Shown here in pieces: positions 23,941 through 32,722 of a DNA stretch of 64,000 nt. The DNA comes from Microbacterium sp. SS28. GTDB taxonomy: Bacteria; Actinomycetota; Actinomycetes; Actinomycetales; Microbacteriaceae. Under the pieces are notes generated by a model. The model did no database searches. It saw nothing but the letters and a program-made list of their open reading frames with translations, and had not been told where the DNA came from. The translations under genes were made by a program, and so were the position numbers. The DNA lies in NCBI RefSeq assembly GCF_022761035.1, contig NZ_JAKWJP010000001.1:992001-1056000 (forward strand). The letters are read 5' to 3'. Positions within the stretch are counted from its first letter, which is position 1. Every line of letters begins with the position of its first letter.

Positions 23941-25110
23941 GAGCAGTCACCCATCTCCAACGAGGACGAGACTACGCAGCGTTCGCCAGCCACGTTCACC
24001 GAATTCTGCAAGTTCCTGGAGTCGAAGCAGGAAGACGGCGAGTACACCGAAAGCGACAGCGGGCCGAGCTTCGGCAGCAGGCGTTTCCTGGCGCTGCGCG
24101 ACGCCGCCCGCGATTTCGTCTCCAAGGCGGAGGTGAGCTCGTTCAGGGACCTCCTCCCGCCGTCCTACATCGAGGGCAAGCTCGCGGAAGCTGCTTCACA
24201 GTTCCCGACGATCGCACGCCCACTCGACGAGCAGTCTTCGCACTTGCCTGGTGTCGAACTGATCTGGAATTACTGGCTCGAGGAGGGAATGCTTGTCCAA
24301 ACCCTGAATGTGATCCTGGCGCGCTTCCAGAATCGTCGGCTGCCCGGCCGCGACCCGCTCGCCCGCTTCGACGTCACACCCCTATTGCCGCTTCGCAACC
24401 GGCTGTGGGGCTACTCGGAGGATAAGCCGCACCGGCTCACCGTCCGCCGACGCGCAGCCGAGTATGAGTACGAGTACGGCTACTCGCTCATCGGACACAG
24501 CGTCCCACGGCCGCACTCGGTGGTTGAGCGGCGCGAGGGCTTCATTGCGACATTCCACCACGTGCTGTTTCTCGCGCACCGCTATTTCAAGGAGGTCGAC
24601 GACCTCACCCGCCAGGCCGACGCGTTCCCGCTCTACTTGGCGCTCCGCGAGTGCCACATCGTGCTCTCGCAGGGGACGCAGAACCAATACGGCGAGATGA
24701 CGGTCGCGGCTCGTGCCGAGTTTCTCGTGATGCAGTCCATCCTCGCCGAGCCACAGATGCGCGAATTCCTGGGCGGGCGGCCCATGTCGCCGTACAGCGA
24801 GGCATGGATGGACCGGGTTGACACCATGAAGTCGATCCAGGGCTGGACCGACACGAGCATCATCCACTTCAACGACCTCGCCCAGATCGGCGAGCGACTG
24901 GTATTGACGATCCGACTCGGGAATTGGGCAGACCCTGCCGTAGGCGGCGCCGAGGCAGCCACCTGGGCGCAGGCGTTCCGCCAGGACATCCAGAAGTATG
25001 TGGCGGCCTACCGCGCCGCGACCGGAGTCGACCTTTCCAAGAAGCCCGACTTCCAGATGCCCTCCACGCTTCTGGCCCGGCGGCTCGCAAGTGCGCGTGA
25101 CGGTGCGTGA
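23938..25110 (+). CDS. Conserved hypothetical protein (390 residues), possible accessory or defence gene
   Basis: The GTG at 23938 was chosen because TATGGT is positioned for a leaderless transcript; an ATG at 23926 is the alternative. The protein is helical and cytoplasmic with no transmembrane segment. Distinctive blocks are LIWNYWLEEGMLVQTLNVI (~100), LLPLRNRLWGYSEDKPHRL (~145), RRRAAEYEYEYGYSL, EFLGGRPMSPYSEAWMDRVD (~272) and QGWTDTSIIHFNDLAQIGE (~300). I recall similar unannotated actinobacterial proteins but no function. It lies divergent from the PycTM-like membrane protein, and both genes have lower GC bias than the surroundings. Confidence 0.6.
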   Translation: MEQSPISNEDETTQRSPATFTEFCKFLESKQEDGEYTESDSGPSFGSRRFLALRDAARDFVSKAEVSSFRDLLPPSYIEGKLAEAASQFPTIARPLDEQSSHLPGVELIWNYWLEEGMLVQTLNVILARFQNRRLPGRDPLARFDVTPLLPLRNRLWGYSEDKPHRLTVRRRAAEYEYEYGYSLIGHSVPRPHSVVERREGFIATFHHVLFLAHRYFKEVDDLTRQADAFPLYLALRECHIVLSQGTQNQYGEMTVAARAEFLVMQSILAEPQMREFLGGRPMSPYSEAWMDRVDTMKSIQGWTDTSIIHFNDLAQIGERLVLTIRLGNWADPAVGGAEAATWAQAFRQDIQKYVAAYRAATGVDLSKKPDFQMPSTLLARRLASARDGA

Positions 25111-25272
25111 GTGCATCGTCAGTCAGCTTGCCTGCGCGGTCCCCCATCTTCATGCACGTCGGCGACAGCACTGCACGGATCCTTTCGAGCAGCCCGTCGC
25201 CGGCGGGTTGCGGGGTCGACGTTCACCCGAACTTCGCTCTCCGTGCGGCACCATTCGTGCGACACTCGCGTC

Positions 25273-25584
25273 ATGCGCGTGCGCGATTTCGCCTGGGGCA
25301 TTCCGGTGTGGGGTGCCGCTCCTGTGGTCATGGCCTTCGCGGTGAGCGGCCCGCTCGATCAGTGGGACATGTCCATCGGGGCATCGGTCGGCGTGCTGGT
25401 CGGCTTCGCTGCCGCGTTCGCCGGAGTGGGCGCGATCATCTGGATCCCCGCCGCCGTCTGGCTCGAACGGGTGACGAGAAGCACGCCCTGGGTTGTGCGC
25501 GCGCTCTGGTTCATGGTGATGGGCTTGGATGTCGCTAGAGCGCTCCGCGATCGGGATCGCCGGCCGGAAGAGCGGTCATCGTGA
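25273..25584 (+). CDS. Small membrane protein
   Basis: 103 residues from the ATG at 25273, preceded six bases upstream by GACACT (25261-25266), the same element and spacing as at hxlB. There are two to three hydrophobic segments: WGAAPVVMAFAV, ASVGVLVGFAAAFAGVGAIIWIPAAVW and VVRALWFMVMGL. No family was recognised. It overlaps the convergent ABM-domain gene by 50 bases. Confidence 0.5.
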   Translation: MRVRDFAWGIPVWGAAPVVMAFAVSGPLDQWDMSIGASVGVLVGFAAAFAGVGAIIWIPAAVWLERVTRSTPWVVRALWFMVMGLDVARALRDRDRRPEERSS

Positions 25585-25849
25585 TCACTCTGACGGGCTC
25601 CGCCAGGAACGGGGCGATCAGGTCACCCAAGTCAGCGACCGCGGAACCCGTGGAGTGCGCGTCGAGCGCGGTGCGGGTGGTCCACTTCTCGATCATGACG
25701 ATGGTGCCGTCGTCGGCGTCGTGGATGGCGTACAGCTCGCACCCTGGCTCGGCATGGACAGCCGGGATGCCTCGCGTGAGCGCGTCGATGAGTTCGTTGC
25801 GCGCCCCGGGAAGAGGCACGAAGGTGGCCGTGACAATCACGTAGGTCAT
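25535..25849 (-). CDS. Antibiotic-biosynthesis-monooxygenase (ABM) domain protein
   Basis: 104 residues, the normal size of a single ABM domain. The dimeric alpha/beta barrel signature is clear: YVIVTATFVPLPGARNELIDAL, then EPGCELYAIHDADDGTIVMIEKWTTRTALDAH. Relatives include cofactor-free monooxygenases of quinol and haem metabolism and stress proteins, so the substrate is open. It is isolated, and its 3' end overlaps the small membrane protein gene. Confidence 0.82.
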   Translation of the reverse strand: MTYVIVTATFVPLPGARNELIDALTRGIPAVHAEPGCELYAIHDADDGTIVMIEKWTTRTALDAHSTGSAVADLGDLIAPFLAEPVRVITMTALPAGDPDRGAL

Positions 25850-26024
25850 GAGGCGATCCTGTCACCATGCCGTGGAGCGTGACGCTCGAGTCCGAGCAGA
25901 AGCCGATCCGATGCGGTCGCTGAGCGGGCGCCATTGGCAACTGCTTGCCGGCACATGCTGTGCGGATGCCTGTCTCGTCGAGCCAGTCGGACAAGAGTGC
26001 TGCGAGGAGGCCGGGGCGCTCGAG

Positions 26025-27995
26025 CTAATCCCGGAGGTCGGGGATATCGATGTCCGCCTGGACGCGGCTCTCCTCCGGTGTGTGCCCGAGATCGGTGGGG
26101 CTCGCGGCCGGGGCGGCGCCGGCATCCGTCGACTGTCCCGCCTGCCCGCCTTCGGACTCACCCCGCACGTTCGGCAGTTCGTCGGCGTGACCTTCCTCTG
26201 CGGCCGCGATCGCATCGGCCGCGCGAACGAGAGCGAGGTGCGAGAGGGCCTGTGGGGTGTTGCCCATGTGTCGCGCGAGGACCGGGTCGTATTGCTCGCT
26301 CAGCAGTCCCACGTCGTTCACGAAGGAGACCAGGCGATCCATGAGTGCGCGGGCGGCCCGTACGTCGCCACAGGCGGCGTACTGCTCGACGAGCCAGAAA
26401 GAGCAGGCCAGGAACGGATGCTCCTCGCCTTCGAGTCCATCGACTCCGGCCGAGGTGCGATAGCGCAGCAGGAGTCCGTCTCGCATCAGGTCCTCCTTGA
26501 TCGCCGCGACGGTGCCCAGCATGCGCGGGTCATCTGCCTCGACGAATCCGATCTGCGGGAGTTGGAGGAGTGCCGCGTCCAGTTCCTCGGAGCCGTAGTA
26601 CTGCACGAAGGTGTTCCGGCCAGGGTCGTAGCCGCGTTCGAGGATCTCCTCGCGAACACGGTCCGCGAGTGACGCCCACCTCTGCGCATCTCCGGGCAGT
26701 CCGAACTCGCGGACGCCACGCGCACCGCGGTCGAAAGCCGCCCACACCATGGCCCGCGAATGCGTGAAGTGCCTTTCCTCGCCCCGGATCTCCCAGATGC
26801 CGCGATCGGGGCTCTGCCAGTTCTCCTCAAGAAAGTCCAACAGCGCGCACTGGAGCGGCCAGGACGCTTCTGTCTCCTCGAGCCCCGCGGCGCGCGCACC
26901 ATGCAGTGCGACCATCACCTCGCCGAAGATGTCCCACTGGCGCTGTTCGTACGCGGCGTTACCTACGCGAACGGGCGCCGCGCCGCCGTATCCGGACAAT
27001 TGGGGGATCTCGTACTCGTGCAGGCGTCGTTCTCCGCCGATGCCGTACATGATCTGCACATCGCGAGGGGAGCCGGCGATGGCCCGTAACAGCCACCCGC
27101 GCCACTCCTCCGCCTCGGCTCGATACCCGTGGGTCAGCAGCACGCTGATGGTGAGGGCGGCATCCCGGAGCCAGACGTACCGGTAGTCCCAGTTCCGGCT
27201 GCCGCCATCGGTTTCCGGCAGGCTCGTCGTCGCCGCCGCCGAAATGCCCCCGGTGTCTTCATCGGTGAGCGCTCGCAGGACGAGCAACGACCGCTGCACC
27301 TGCTCGTCGAAAGGGCTCGGCGGCTTGCTGCGGGCGGCCCAATCGCGCCACCAGTCGATCGTCACATCGAGGGCCTGATCCACGTCGAGCGGCGGGGGCG
27401 GTTCACGATGAGACGGATACCAGGTGACGACGAGATCGACCACGTCATCTTCCCCGACCGTGAACTGCGCAACGTGACGGAGATCCTCAGGATGCATCTC
27501 CGGACCGCGCCGGATGACGGTCGCCGGCCCGGCCGTCGCAAGCAGCGCGGGCTCATCGCCGTACGTCGTCTGACGGACCCAGGGGACGGCGGCCCCGTAG
27601 TCGAAGCGGATGGCGATCTCCTCGTGGAATGTCACGCTTCCACGGATGCCACGGATCCGTCGGACGATGTTCGGTCGCTGGTCGCCCAGCGGCATGAAGT
27701 CCCAGACCTCCGCCTCGCCGTCCCGGGTCTGCCAGCGAGTGACCAGAACGAACGTGTCGGGCAGGTAGGACCGGCTGGCGTCGACGACATCGCCCGTCGG
27801 CGCCAGGGTCCAGCGACCCGCGTCTTCGCTGTCCAAGAGGGCCGCGAAGAAGGCGGCGGAGTCGAAGCGCGGCAGACAGAGCCAGTCGATGGAGCCTGCG
27901 GGCGAGATGAGCGCCGCCGTGTGCAGGTCACCGATCATCGCATAATCTGCGATCGGCGTCGGGACGCCTGCGTCTCTCCGTGATCCGCGCGACAT
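26025..27995 (-). CDS. Glycoside hydrolase family 15 protein (trehalase/glucoamylase-like)
   Basis: 656 residues. An N-terminal beta-sandwich (IADYAMIGDLHTAALISPAGSIDWLCLPRFDS) precedes an alpha/alpha-barrel catalytic domain beginning near residue 235. Key motifs are GSRNWDYRYVWLRDAALT, the general acid in PDRGIWEIRGEERHFTHS and the base region LLSEQYDP. In actinobacteria this subgroup includes trehalases; glucoamylase-type activity on alpha-glucans is the alternative. There is no signal peptide, so it is cytoplasmic. The acidic, low-complexity last ~45 residues are unusual. TAGCGT (28002-28007) six bases upstream suggests a leaderless start. Confidence 0.9.
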   Translation of the reverse strand: MSRGSRRDAGVPTPIADYAMIGDLHTAALISPAGSIDWLCLPRFDSAAFFAALLDSEDAGRWTLAPTGDVVDASRSYLPDTFVLVTRWQTRDGEAEVWDFMPLGDQRPNIVRRIRGIRGSVTFHEEIAIRFDYGAAVPWVRQTTYGDEPALLATAGPATVIRRGPEMHPEDLRHVAQFTVGEDDVVDLVVTWYPSHREPPPPLDVDQALDVTIDWWRDWAARSKPPSPFDEQVQRSLLVLRALTDEDTGGISAAATTSLPETDGGSRNWDYRYVWLRDAALTISVLLTHGYRAEAEEWRGWLLRAIAGSPRDVQIMYGIGGERRLHEYEIPQLSGYGGAAPVRVGNAAYEQRQWDIFGEVMVALHGARAAGLEETEASWPLQCALLDFLEENWQSPDRGIWEIRGEERHFTHSRAMVWAAFDRGARGVREFGLPGDAQRWASLADRVREEILERGYDPGRNTFVQYYGSEELDAALLQLPQIGFVEADDPRMLGTVAAIKEDLMRDGLLLRYRTSAGVDGLEGEEHPFLACSFWLVEQYAACGDVRAARALMDRLVSFVNDVGLLSEQYDPVLARHMGNTPQALSHLALVRAADAIAAAEEGHADELPNVRGESEGGQAGQSTDAGAAPAASPTDLGHTPEESRVQADIDIPDLRD

Positions 27996-28207
27996 GCAGC
28001 CACGCTAGAAGCGGTGACCCCGGTGCGCGCGGGGTTGCGGGCGTCCCCACGGCGGAGTATGGCCCTGGTATGCGTAAGGGATCCCCAGGCGGGCGGCGGA
28101 CGAGCAGCGGCTCTTCCCGCCGATGCTCCGCCCGCCGGTGAGCGGGCGTCGCGAATGGCGCTATTTGCCCCGCAGGTTGTGTTCGGCAGGGGATCGCCGG
28201 CCCCTGA

Positions 28208-28561
28208 TCAGCTGGCGACCTCGACCAACTGGGGTGCGTTGTCTGCGGAGGAGAGTGTGGGGTCGATGTGCTCAGCGACGAGCATCATCCCTCCGCTCGA
28301 GTGCGCCGAATTGGCGAGGTCTTCGATCCATGCCCTGCTGATGTCGGCGGGCTCGGGGTCGTCGAAGACGAACCTGAGCGGGATGGAGGGGTGCACCCAC
28401 ACGGTGGTTCGGCCGCGGGGCGCGCCATCCGGATGGACCCACGAGACGGCGAAGCTCTCGTTGCGCCGCAACTTGGTGGCGATCACCACTTTGAGATGTG
28501 CGAGCGCCCGGTCCTCGATGTGGATCGGAGTCGCAGAACCGCCGTAATACATGGTTCCCAT
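28208..28561 (-). CDS. DUF7882-like actinobacterial small protein
   Basis: 117 residues from the ATG at 28559-28561 with AAAGGGG upstream. It begins MGTMYYGGSATPIHIEDRAL and continues AHLKVVIATKLRRNESF, the recurring signature of short proteins common in Microbacteriaceae (DUF7882, by memory). No catalytic residues stand out and the role is unknown. It is divergent from the LuxR response regulator, with a strong palindrome between them. Confidence 0.7.
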   Translation of the reverse strand: MGTMYYGGSATPIHIEDRALAHLKVVIATKLRRNESFAVSWVHPDGAPRGRTTVWVHPSIPLRFVFDDPEPADISRAWIEDLANSAHSSGGMMLVAEHIDPTLSSADNAPQLVEVAS

Positions 28562-28661
28562 GCACCTACCCCTTTCGGTTCGTGGGCCCCGTACCCGTGG
28601 AGGTATCCAGCCGCTTCCGTGGCGCGGGGATCGGGCACTACGTCGACTGAACCACCCCTGC

Positions 28662-28690
28662 GGGTGTACTGGTACACCCCAGGGGGTGTA
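28662..28690. promoter_or_regulatory. Palindromic operator plus third half-site before the response regulator
   Basis: GGGTGTAC (28662-28669), two bases, then GTACACCC (28672-28679) form a perfect 8+8 palindrome. A third half-site, GGGTGTA, follows at 28684-28690. The array ends ten bases before the ATG of the response regulator, fitting autoregulation and possibly control of the divergent small protein. Confidence 0.65.
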
Positions 28691-28700
28691 AAGCTGAGGA

Positions 28701-29369
28701 ATGGCTTCCCCACACAGCCGACCTGTCACGGTGGCGCTGGTAGACGACTACGACGTTGTTCTCCGGGGTCTGGCGCACATGTTCGATGACTATCGCGACC
28801 GTGTCGTGGTCGCCGAGATAGACGCGAACACCGAGACGCTGGACGCGGTCGACGTCGCCCTCTACGACTCCTTCGCGCAACCGGAGTCGGATCCCGTCGA
28901 GATAGCCGCGCTCGTGAAGAACCCTCGAGCACGTCGGGTCGTCGTCTATACCTGGAATTTCCAGCCCGAGCTGATCGACGCGGCGCGCACCCTCGGGGTC
29001 GACGGCTACCTCTCCAAGACATTGACCGCAGCTGAACTCGTAGCGGCGATCGAAGCGGTCCACGCCGGCGATGTGGTCGTCAGCGATCACACTCCCCGCG
29101 TCGCGAGCGCGCCCGGGTCGGACTGGCCCGGGCGACTCGAAGGAATCACGGATCGTGAGTCCGAGATCCTTGCGCTGATCACTCAGGGGAAGAGCAACTC
29201 GGAGGTGGCACGGCTCACCTACCTCAGCCCCAACACGGTGAAGTCCTATATCCGGTCGGTGTACCGCAAGATCGGTGTCTCGAGCCGCACGCAAGCCGTC
29301 ATCTGGGGAATCGGTCACGGATTCGCACCCGATACGCACCGCATCGACCACTGGATGGGCGGACCCTGA
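28701..29369 (+). CDS. LuxR/NarL-family response regulator
   Basis: 222 residues. The receiver domain (residues ~9-125) has the acidic pocket VDDYD at 14-18, the phosphoacceptor Asp56 in VALYDSF and the conserved Lys in GYLSKTL. A LuxR helix-turn-helix follows at ~150-210 (ITDRESEILALITQGKSNSEVA and SPNTVKSYIRSVYRKIGV). No histidine kinase lies in the window, so it is an orphan here. A perfect palindrome overlaps its promoter region. Confidence 0.9.
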   Translation: MASPHSRPVTVALVDDYDVVLRGLAHMFDDYRDRVVVAEIDANTETLDAVDVALYDSFAQPESDPVEIAALVKNPRARRVVVYTWNFQPELIDAARTLGVDGYLSKTLTAAELVAAIEAVHAGDVVVSDHTPRVASAPGSDWPGRLEGITDRESEILALITQGKSNSEVARLTYLSPNTVKSYIRSVYRKIGVSSRTQAVIWGIGHGFAPDTHRIDHWMGGP

Positions 29370-29482
29370 CCTCAACCTCGCCCGTCGACGCAACACCGCG
29401 ATCGCTCCCGACGAGATGAACTCCGTTGTTGCCCACTTAGTGTGTGAGGCTGAGAGCCTGTCTGTCGCGCTTTGGGAGTTCG

Positions 29483-29929
29483 ATGTTCACCGTCACGGAG
29501 ACGATCTCGATCAGGCGACCTGTTCACGAGGTCTTCGACTTCCTCACGGACCCCCGCTTGCGGCAGCAGTGGGACGGGTCGGTGGTCTTCGAGGAACTCA
29601 CCTCTCCGCTGCCCGTGGGTGTCGGGACCACCATCCATTCGCGCCTTCGAGCGATGGGTCGCGAGAGCGACTTCCACTGGCGGGTGACGCAGTTCGATCC
29701 GCCAAGGCGGATGGCGACCGTGAGCACTTCCGGGGCCGTGCCGACAGCGCTTGTGATGGAATTCACCGCCACGGGCAACACCTGCGATGTCCGCGCGGCC
29801 ATCGAAGGCACGCCCGAGGGTCTGATGCGGTTCGTTGAACCGATGATCGGCGAGATGGTGCGCACGACCTTGGCCACCGGTTTGGTTCGTGCGAAAGCGC
29901 TCCTCGAGGGGCACGCGAACCCCGACTGA
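29483..29929 (+). CDS. SRPBCC-family (START-like) ligand-binding protein
   Basis: 148 residues from the ATG at 29483, with GGGAG six bases upstream. The fold is recognisable from FTVTETISIRRPVHEVFDFLTDPRLRQQWDG at the start, through a beta-sheet core, to a long C-terminal helix (EMVRTTLATGLVRAKALLEGH). Such proteins bind hydrophobic ligands or act as polyketide cyclases or aromatases, but no specific ligand can be named. Confidence 0.75.
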   Translation: MFTVTETISIRRPVHEVFDFLTDPRLRQQWDGSVVFEELTSPLPVGVGTTIHSRLRAMGRESDFHWRVTQFDPPRRMATVSTSGAVPTALVMEFTATGNTCDVRAAIEGTPEGLMRFVEPMIGEMVRTTLATGLVRAKALLEGHANPD

Positions 29930-30204
29930 AGGCGCCGTCACAACAACGTCATACGAAAATCGTGTCCAGCCCAGCGTGCGGCCTGCGCCCGAATAACGCC
30001 ACGCGGGTGCATGGACCAAGCACCTCCCCCTCCTCCGACCTCACCCATGTAGAGCTGGCCGCCGATCTCCAAGTTCGACAGTCCCCGGGCGATCGCTTGG
30101 AAGACATCTCAAGGGACCCCAGGCAATGGGGCGGGGCGTAACGAGCGGGGATGCAGGGCCGCTCAGCGTGAGCTCACCGGTCGTCGATCGCTCGCTCAGT
30201 CCAC

Positions 30205-30648
30205 CTACTCGCTGATCGGTTCCCAAATGAGTTCGGCGACGTCGAGCACAAGTCCGACGACTGGCTCTTGCGATTCAGCACCGGCGCGAACCTCGCCCAC
30301 GCAAACGCAGACGACGTCGTTCAGCCGGCGATAGCGCGGGTCGTCACTCAGGTGCAGTACCGTCCCCACAATCTGCCGCTTCCCGATCGGGTGCACCCGA
30401 CCGTACCCGTGGCACTCGAACATGATCGCGGCGCCGTCCTCGGTCTCGATGACACCCCGCATGTCGGGCTCGAACGGACCGTCGACGGTGCGCCGAAGCG
30501 GATAGTTGGACGCATGGAAACGGCCCGTGAGCGTTCCCTCGCACGCGCCCTCCGCGCGGTAGTAATGCTGTTGCCATCCACCCTCCAATTCCACTTCCCA
30601 TCCCTCGGGGTAGGAGAAGCGAAGGCGGTACAACGGCTCGAGTCGCAT
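30205..30648 (-). CDS. DUF3237-family protein
   Basis: 147 residues from an ATG preceded by AGGAAGGG. The family pattern is present: GACEGTLTGRFHASNYPLRRTVDGPFEPDMRGVIETEDGAAIMFECHGYG. DUF3237 proteins are small beta-barrels of unknown function, often near oxidoreductases. The 275-base stretch between this gene and the SRPBCC gene contains no supported gene. Confidence 0.72.
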   Translation of the reverse strand: MRLEPLYRLRFSYPEGWEVELEGGWQQHYYRAEGACEGTLTGRFHASNYPLRRTVDGPFEPDMRGVIETEDGAAIMFECHGYGRVHPIGKRQIVGTVLHLSDDPRYRRLNDVVCVCVGEVRAGAESQEPVVGLVLDVAELIWEPISE

Positions 30649-30782
30649 CGGGGCGCCCTTCCTCGGCGGTCAGGTCAGAACCGGGGCCTCGCGCACCCCG
30701 GTGCTCGCGAGACTCACAGTAGTGACCCCGCCTGCCACGAACGGGGAGCAGTCACAGAGCGGTCCTCCTGCGCGCTCAGTCT

Positions 30783-31076
30783 CTAGCGTGGGGCGACGAT
30801 CTCGCGGAGCGCGGCGACGTGCGCCGTGTACGCGTCCGCCCCGCGCCCCGTTATCTTGACCCAGGTGCGCTGGCGACCGAGCGCCGCCGCCTTGTGCACC
30901 GATAGGTAGCCCGCCTCTGCGAGCACCTTCAGATGTTTGCTCACGACGGAGTCGGCGACGCCGAGGGCGTCCCGGAGCGCCGCGAATTCGACTTCGCCCG
31001 CGATCGCGTCCAACATCGCGAGGATCCGCAGTCGCTGCGGCGCGTGCACGATCTCGTCGAACTGAGGCTGGGTCAC
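30783..31076 (-). CDS. Winged-helix transcriptional regulator
   Basis: 97 residues from a GTG at 31074-31076 that overlaps the upstream stop (GTGA). A single winged helix is visible: QRLRILAMLDAI, FAALRDALGVADSVVSKHLKVLAEAGYL as the recognition helix region, and AALGRQRTWVKITGRG as the wing. It resembles the short ArsR/MarR-like regulators that are co-encoded with a membrane protein. The likely operator is the 41-bp palindrome at 31509-31549 around the start of that partner gene, giving autoregulation. Confidence 0.8.
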   Translation of the reverse strand: MTQPQFDEIVHAPQRLRILAMLDAIAGEVEFAALRDALGVADSVVSKHLKVLAEAGYLSVHKAAALGRQRTWVKITGRGADAYTAHVAALREIVAPR

Positions 31077-31516
31077 GGCGTGAGCCTCGACGCTTCCCAT
31101 CGGCGATTGAGGATGGCGGAGCCGGTTCCGGCAGCGATTCCGCCTGACGCTGCGACGAGGACGATGGTCCAGCCCGGCGCTTCCGTGAAGTGCAATGCCG
31201 CCGCCGCAAGCACGGGGACCGCGGCGAAAACCATCGCCCACACCCAGAGCCACGCGGGCCACGCGGAGCCGGGCACCGAGGTGCCCGTCACGGCGCGGTG
31301 CGATCCGATCACGATCCCCTCGCCGACGATCACGACCAGCATCGCCGGCAGATACCACCACGTGCCCGTTCCGAAACCGACCGTGAGGGCGAGGAGTGTC
31401 ACGAGCACACCCACTATTGCGAAATACCAGCGGGGCGTGCGGCTGCGCTCCACGATCGCGGCGCGCGCCTCAGCGATGGCAGCCAGGTCGTCTTCGACGC
31501 GACGATCATTTTCCAT
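31073..31516 (-). CDS. Four-helix membrane protein paired with the winged-helix regulator
   Basis: 147 residues if started at the ATG at 31514-31516 inside the 41-bp palindrome; an ATG at 31543 adds nine residues. A charged N-terminal helix (VEDDLAAIAEARAAIVERS) precedes four transmembrane segments (~35-52, 56-72, 88-107, 116-133). It ends in a GTGA overlap with the regulator gene, so the two are translated together. The function is unknown; membrane partners of such regulators are often proposed to sense cell-envelope signals. Confidence 0.65.
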   Translation of the reverse strand: MENDRRVEDDLAAIAEARAAIVERSRTPRWYFAIVGVLVTLLALTVGFGTGTWWYLPAMLVVIVGEGIVIGSHRAVTGTSVPGSAWPAWLWVWAMVFAAVPVLAAAALHFTEAPGWTIVLVAASGGIAAGTGSAILNRRWEASRLTP

Positions 31517-31549
31517 GTTGGAAAGTGAATCACTTTCCAACATGGAAAA
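31509..31549. promoter_or_regulatory. Perfect 41-bp palindrome built from two nested TTTCCA-N3-TGGAAA operators
   Basis: Bases 31509-31528 are the exact reverse complement of 31530-31549 around a single A at 31529. Each arm holds its own palindrome, TTTCCA-N3-TGGAAA (31510-31524 and 31534-31548). Both arms contain an ATG in the context ATGGAAAA on their own outward strand. It covers the start of the membrane-protein/regulator operon and is the probable site of the winged-helix regulator. Confidence 0.8.
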
Positions 31550-31777
31550 CAACCGCGCCTCAGACGTACACGGCAACGGTCTGACGCAAGCGGTGAGCCC
31601 AGGGGCGCGAGGGGATGGAATCGTGAAGACATCGCCGAACAGACCCGAGACGGGTCGCTAGGCGCGCGCAATCCCCCGTATCCGTGCAGTGCGCGCGAGG
31701 AGAGCGGTCATTTCGGTTCGAATCAGCCAGGCTGCCCGCGCTCGGTCGGGACCGCATCGGCGGCGCGGCGTGTGTTG

Positions 31778-32722
31778 CTAGCCGTGCGACGCGTTCGGGT
31801 CAGCGTGCTCTTCGTATAAGTAGACGTTGACGCGGTCGCCCTTGAGCACGAATCGGATGAGACCGCCGCCTCCTCGTCGCGGTAGGTCCACGATGGTGTC
31901 GAGGCCTTCGAGGGAACACCCCTCGCCCCCGTACCCCTCGCGAAGCCCTTGGACAGGTATGGCCACGAGCAGGCAGGTCATGCCCTGGCGGGACTCCCCG
32001 CTCCACACGTTGAGGAGTAAGAAGGCGCCGGGGGCGCGGAAGTCTTCGTAGCGCCGCAGGTCACTGGCGCTGATACCTAGCGCGTCGAGAGTGTCGTGCT
32101 TGTCGTTCGGCCTGTCAACGTCGGCACCGACGGTGCTCAGCGGGAGAACGTAGTCCGGTGAGGGCACGTAGTCACCATGTCCGCGGCCGGCGGGAAGGGG
32201 TGGGCTCAAGACCGTCGATGTGTCGGCTGGGACGAGAGCGGACTCCTCAGCGATCAGCCGCGACATCCACCCGATGAAGGCCGTGTTCAGAGCGAGGACC
32301 ATGATGGCGGCACCGACGATCGCCCACCAACGGTGGCGGCGCCACCACGGTGCCGGGGAGGCTCCGTCGGTGGAGTCGGCATCGGCGACCGGCCCGGTCG
32401 GGAGGCCTTGCAGCGAGCCCAGCCCCGCGGCGAGCTCACGCTCGACCAGCTCCCCGCCGACGGGCTGAGCGCCCGATGTCGAGGCAGAGCGCGATCCTTC
32501 GCCTGGGCCAGGGACCGGGAGACGTTCCGGGACCGGGACGGGGACGCCTGCGGCGGCGATGACGGGAATCAGCGGTCGGCGTCGGGTGGCTTCCAGCACG
32601 GACAGCCGAGCCTGAGCCGCCGGATCTCCGCCGATGTCCGCATCTGGTCCGTACGCGCGTCGTCGCAGGCGGTCCAGCTCGTCCGATTCTTCGAACTCGA
32701 CCGACCCCAGCGGGGCATCCAT
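31778..32722 (-). CDS. Membrane-anchored hypothetical protein, paralogue C
   Basis: 314 residues. A cytoplasmic segment (DELDRLRRRAYGPDADIGGDP) matches that of paralogue B. A long low-complexity linker follows, then one transmembrane helix near residue 135 (WWAIVGAAIMVLALNTAFIGW), and an exported domain with Cys in MTCLLVAIP and EGCSLEG that ends GLIRFVLKGDRVNVYLYEE. It is the third member of the family seen at 1-1384, some 30 kb away. CACAAT (plus 32729-32734) six bases before the ATG suggests a leaderless transcript. Confidence 0.72.
   Translation of the reverse strand: MDAPLGSVEFEESDELDRLRRRAYGPDADIGGDPAAQARLSVLEATRRRPLIPVIAAAGVPVPVPERLPVPGPGEGSRSASTSGAQPVGGELVERELAAGLGSLQGLPTGPVADADSTDGASPAPWWRRHRWWAIVGAAIMVLALNTAFIGWMSRLIAEESALVPADTSTVLSPPLPAGRGHGDYVPSPDYVLPLSTVGADVDRPNDKHDTLDALGISASDLRRYEDFRAPGAFLLLNVWSGESRQGMTCLLVAIPVQGLREGYGGEGCSLEGLDTIVDLPRRGGGGLIRFVLKGDRVNVYLYEEHADPNASHG

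Noticed and set aside
31542..31661. Plus-strand 39-codon frame starting inside the 41-bp palindrome
   Set aside because: The start mirrors that of the real gene only because of the palindrome; no ribosome site, no conserved composition.
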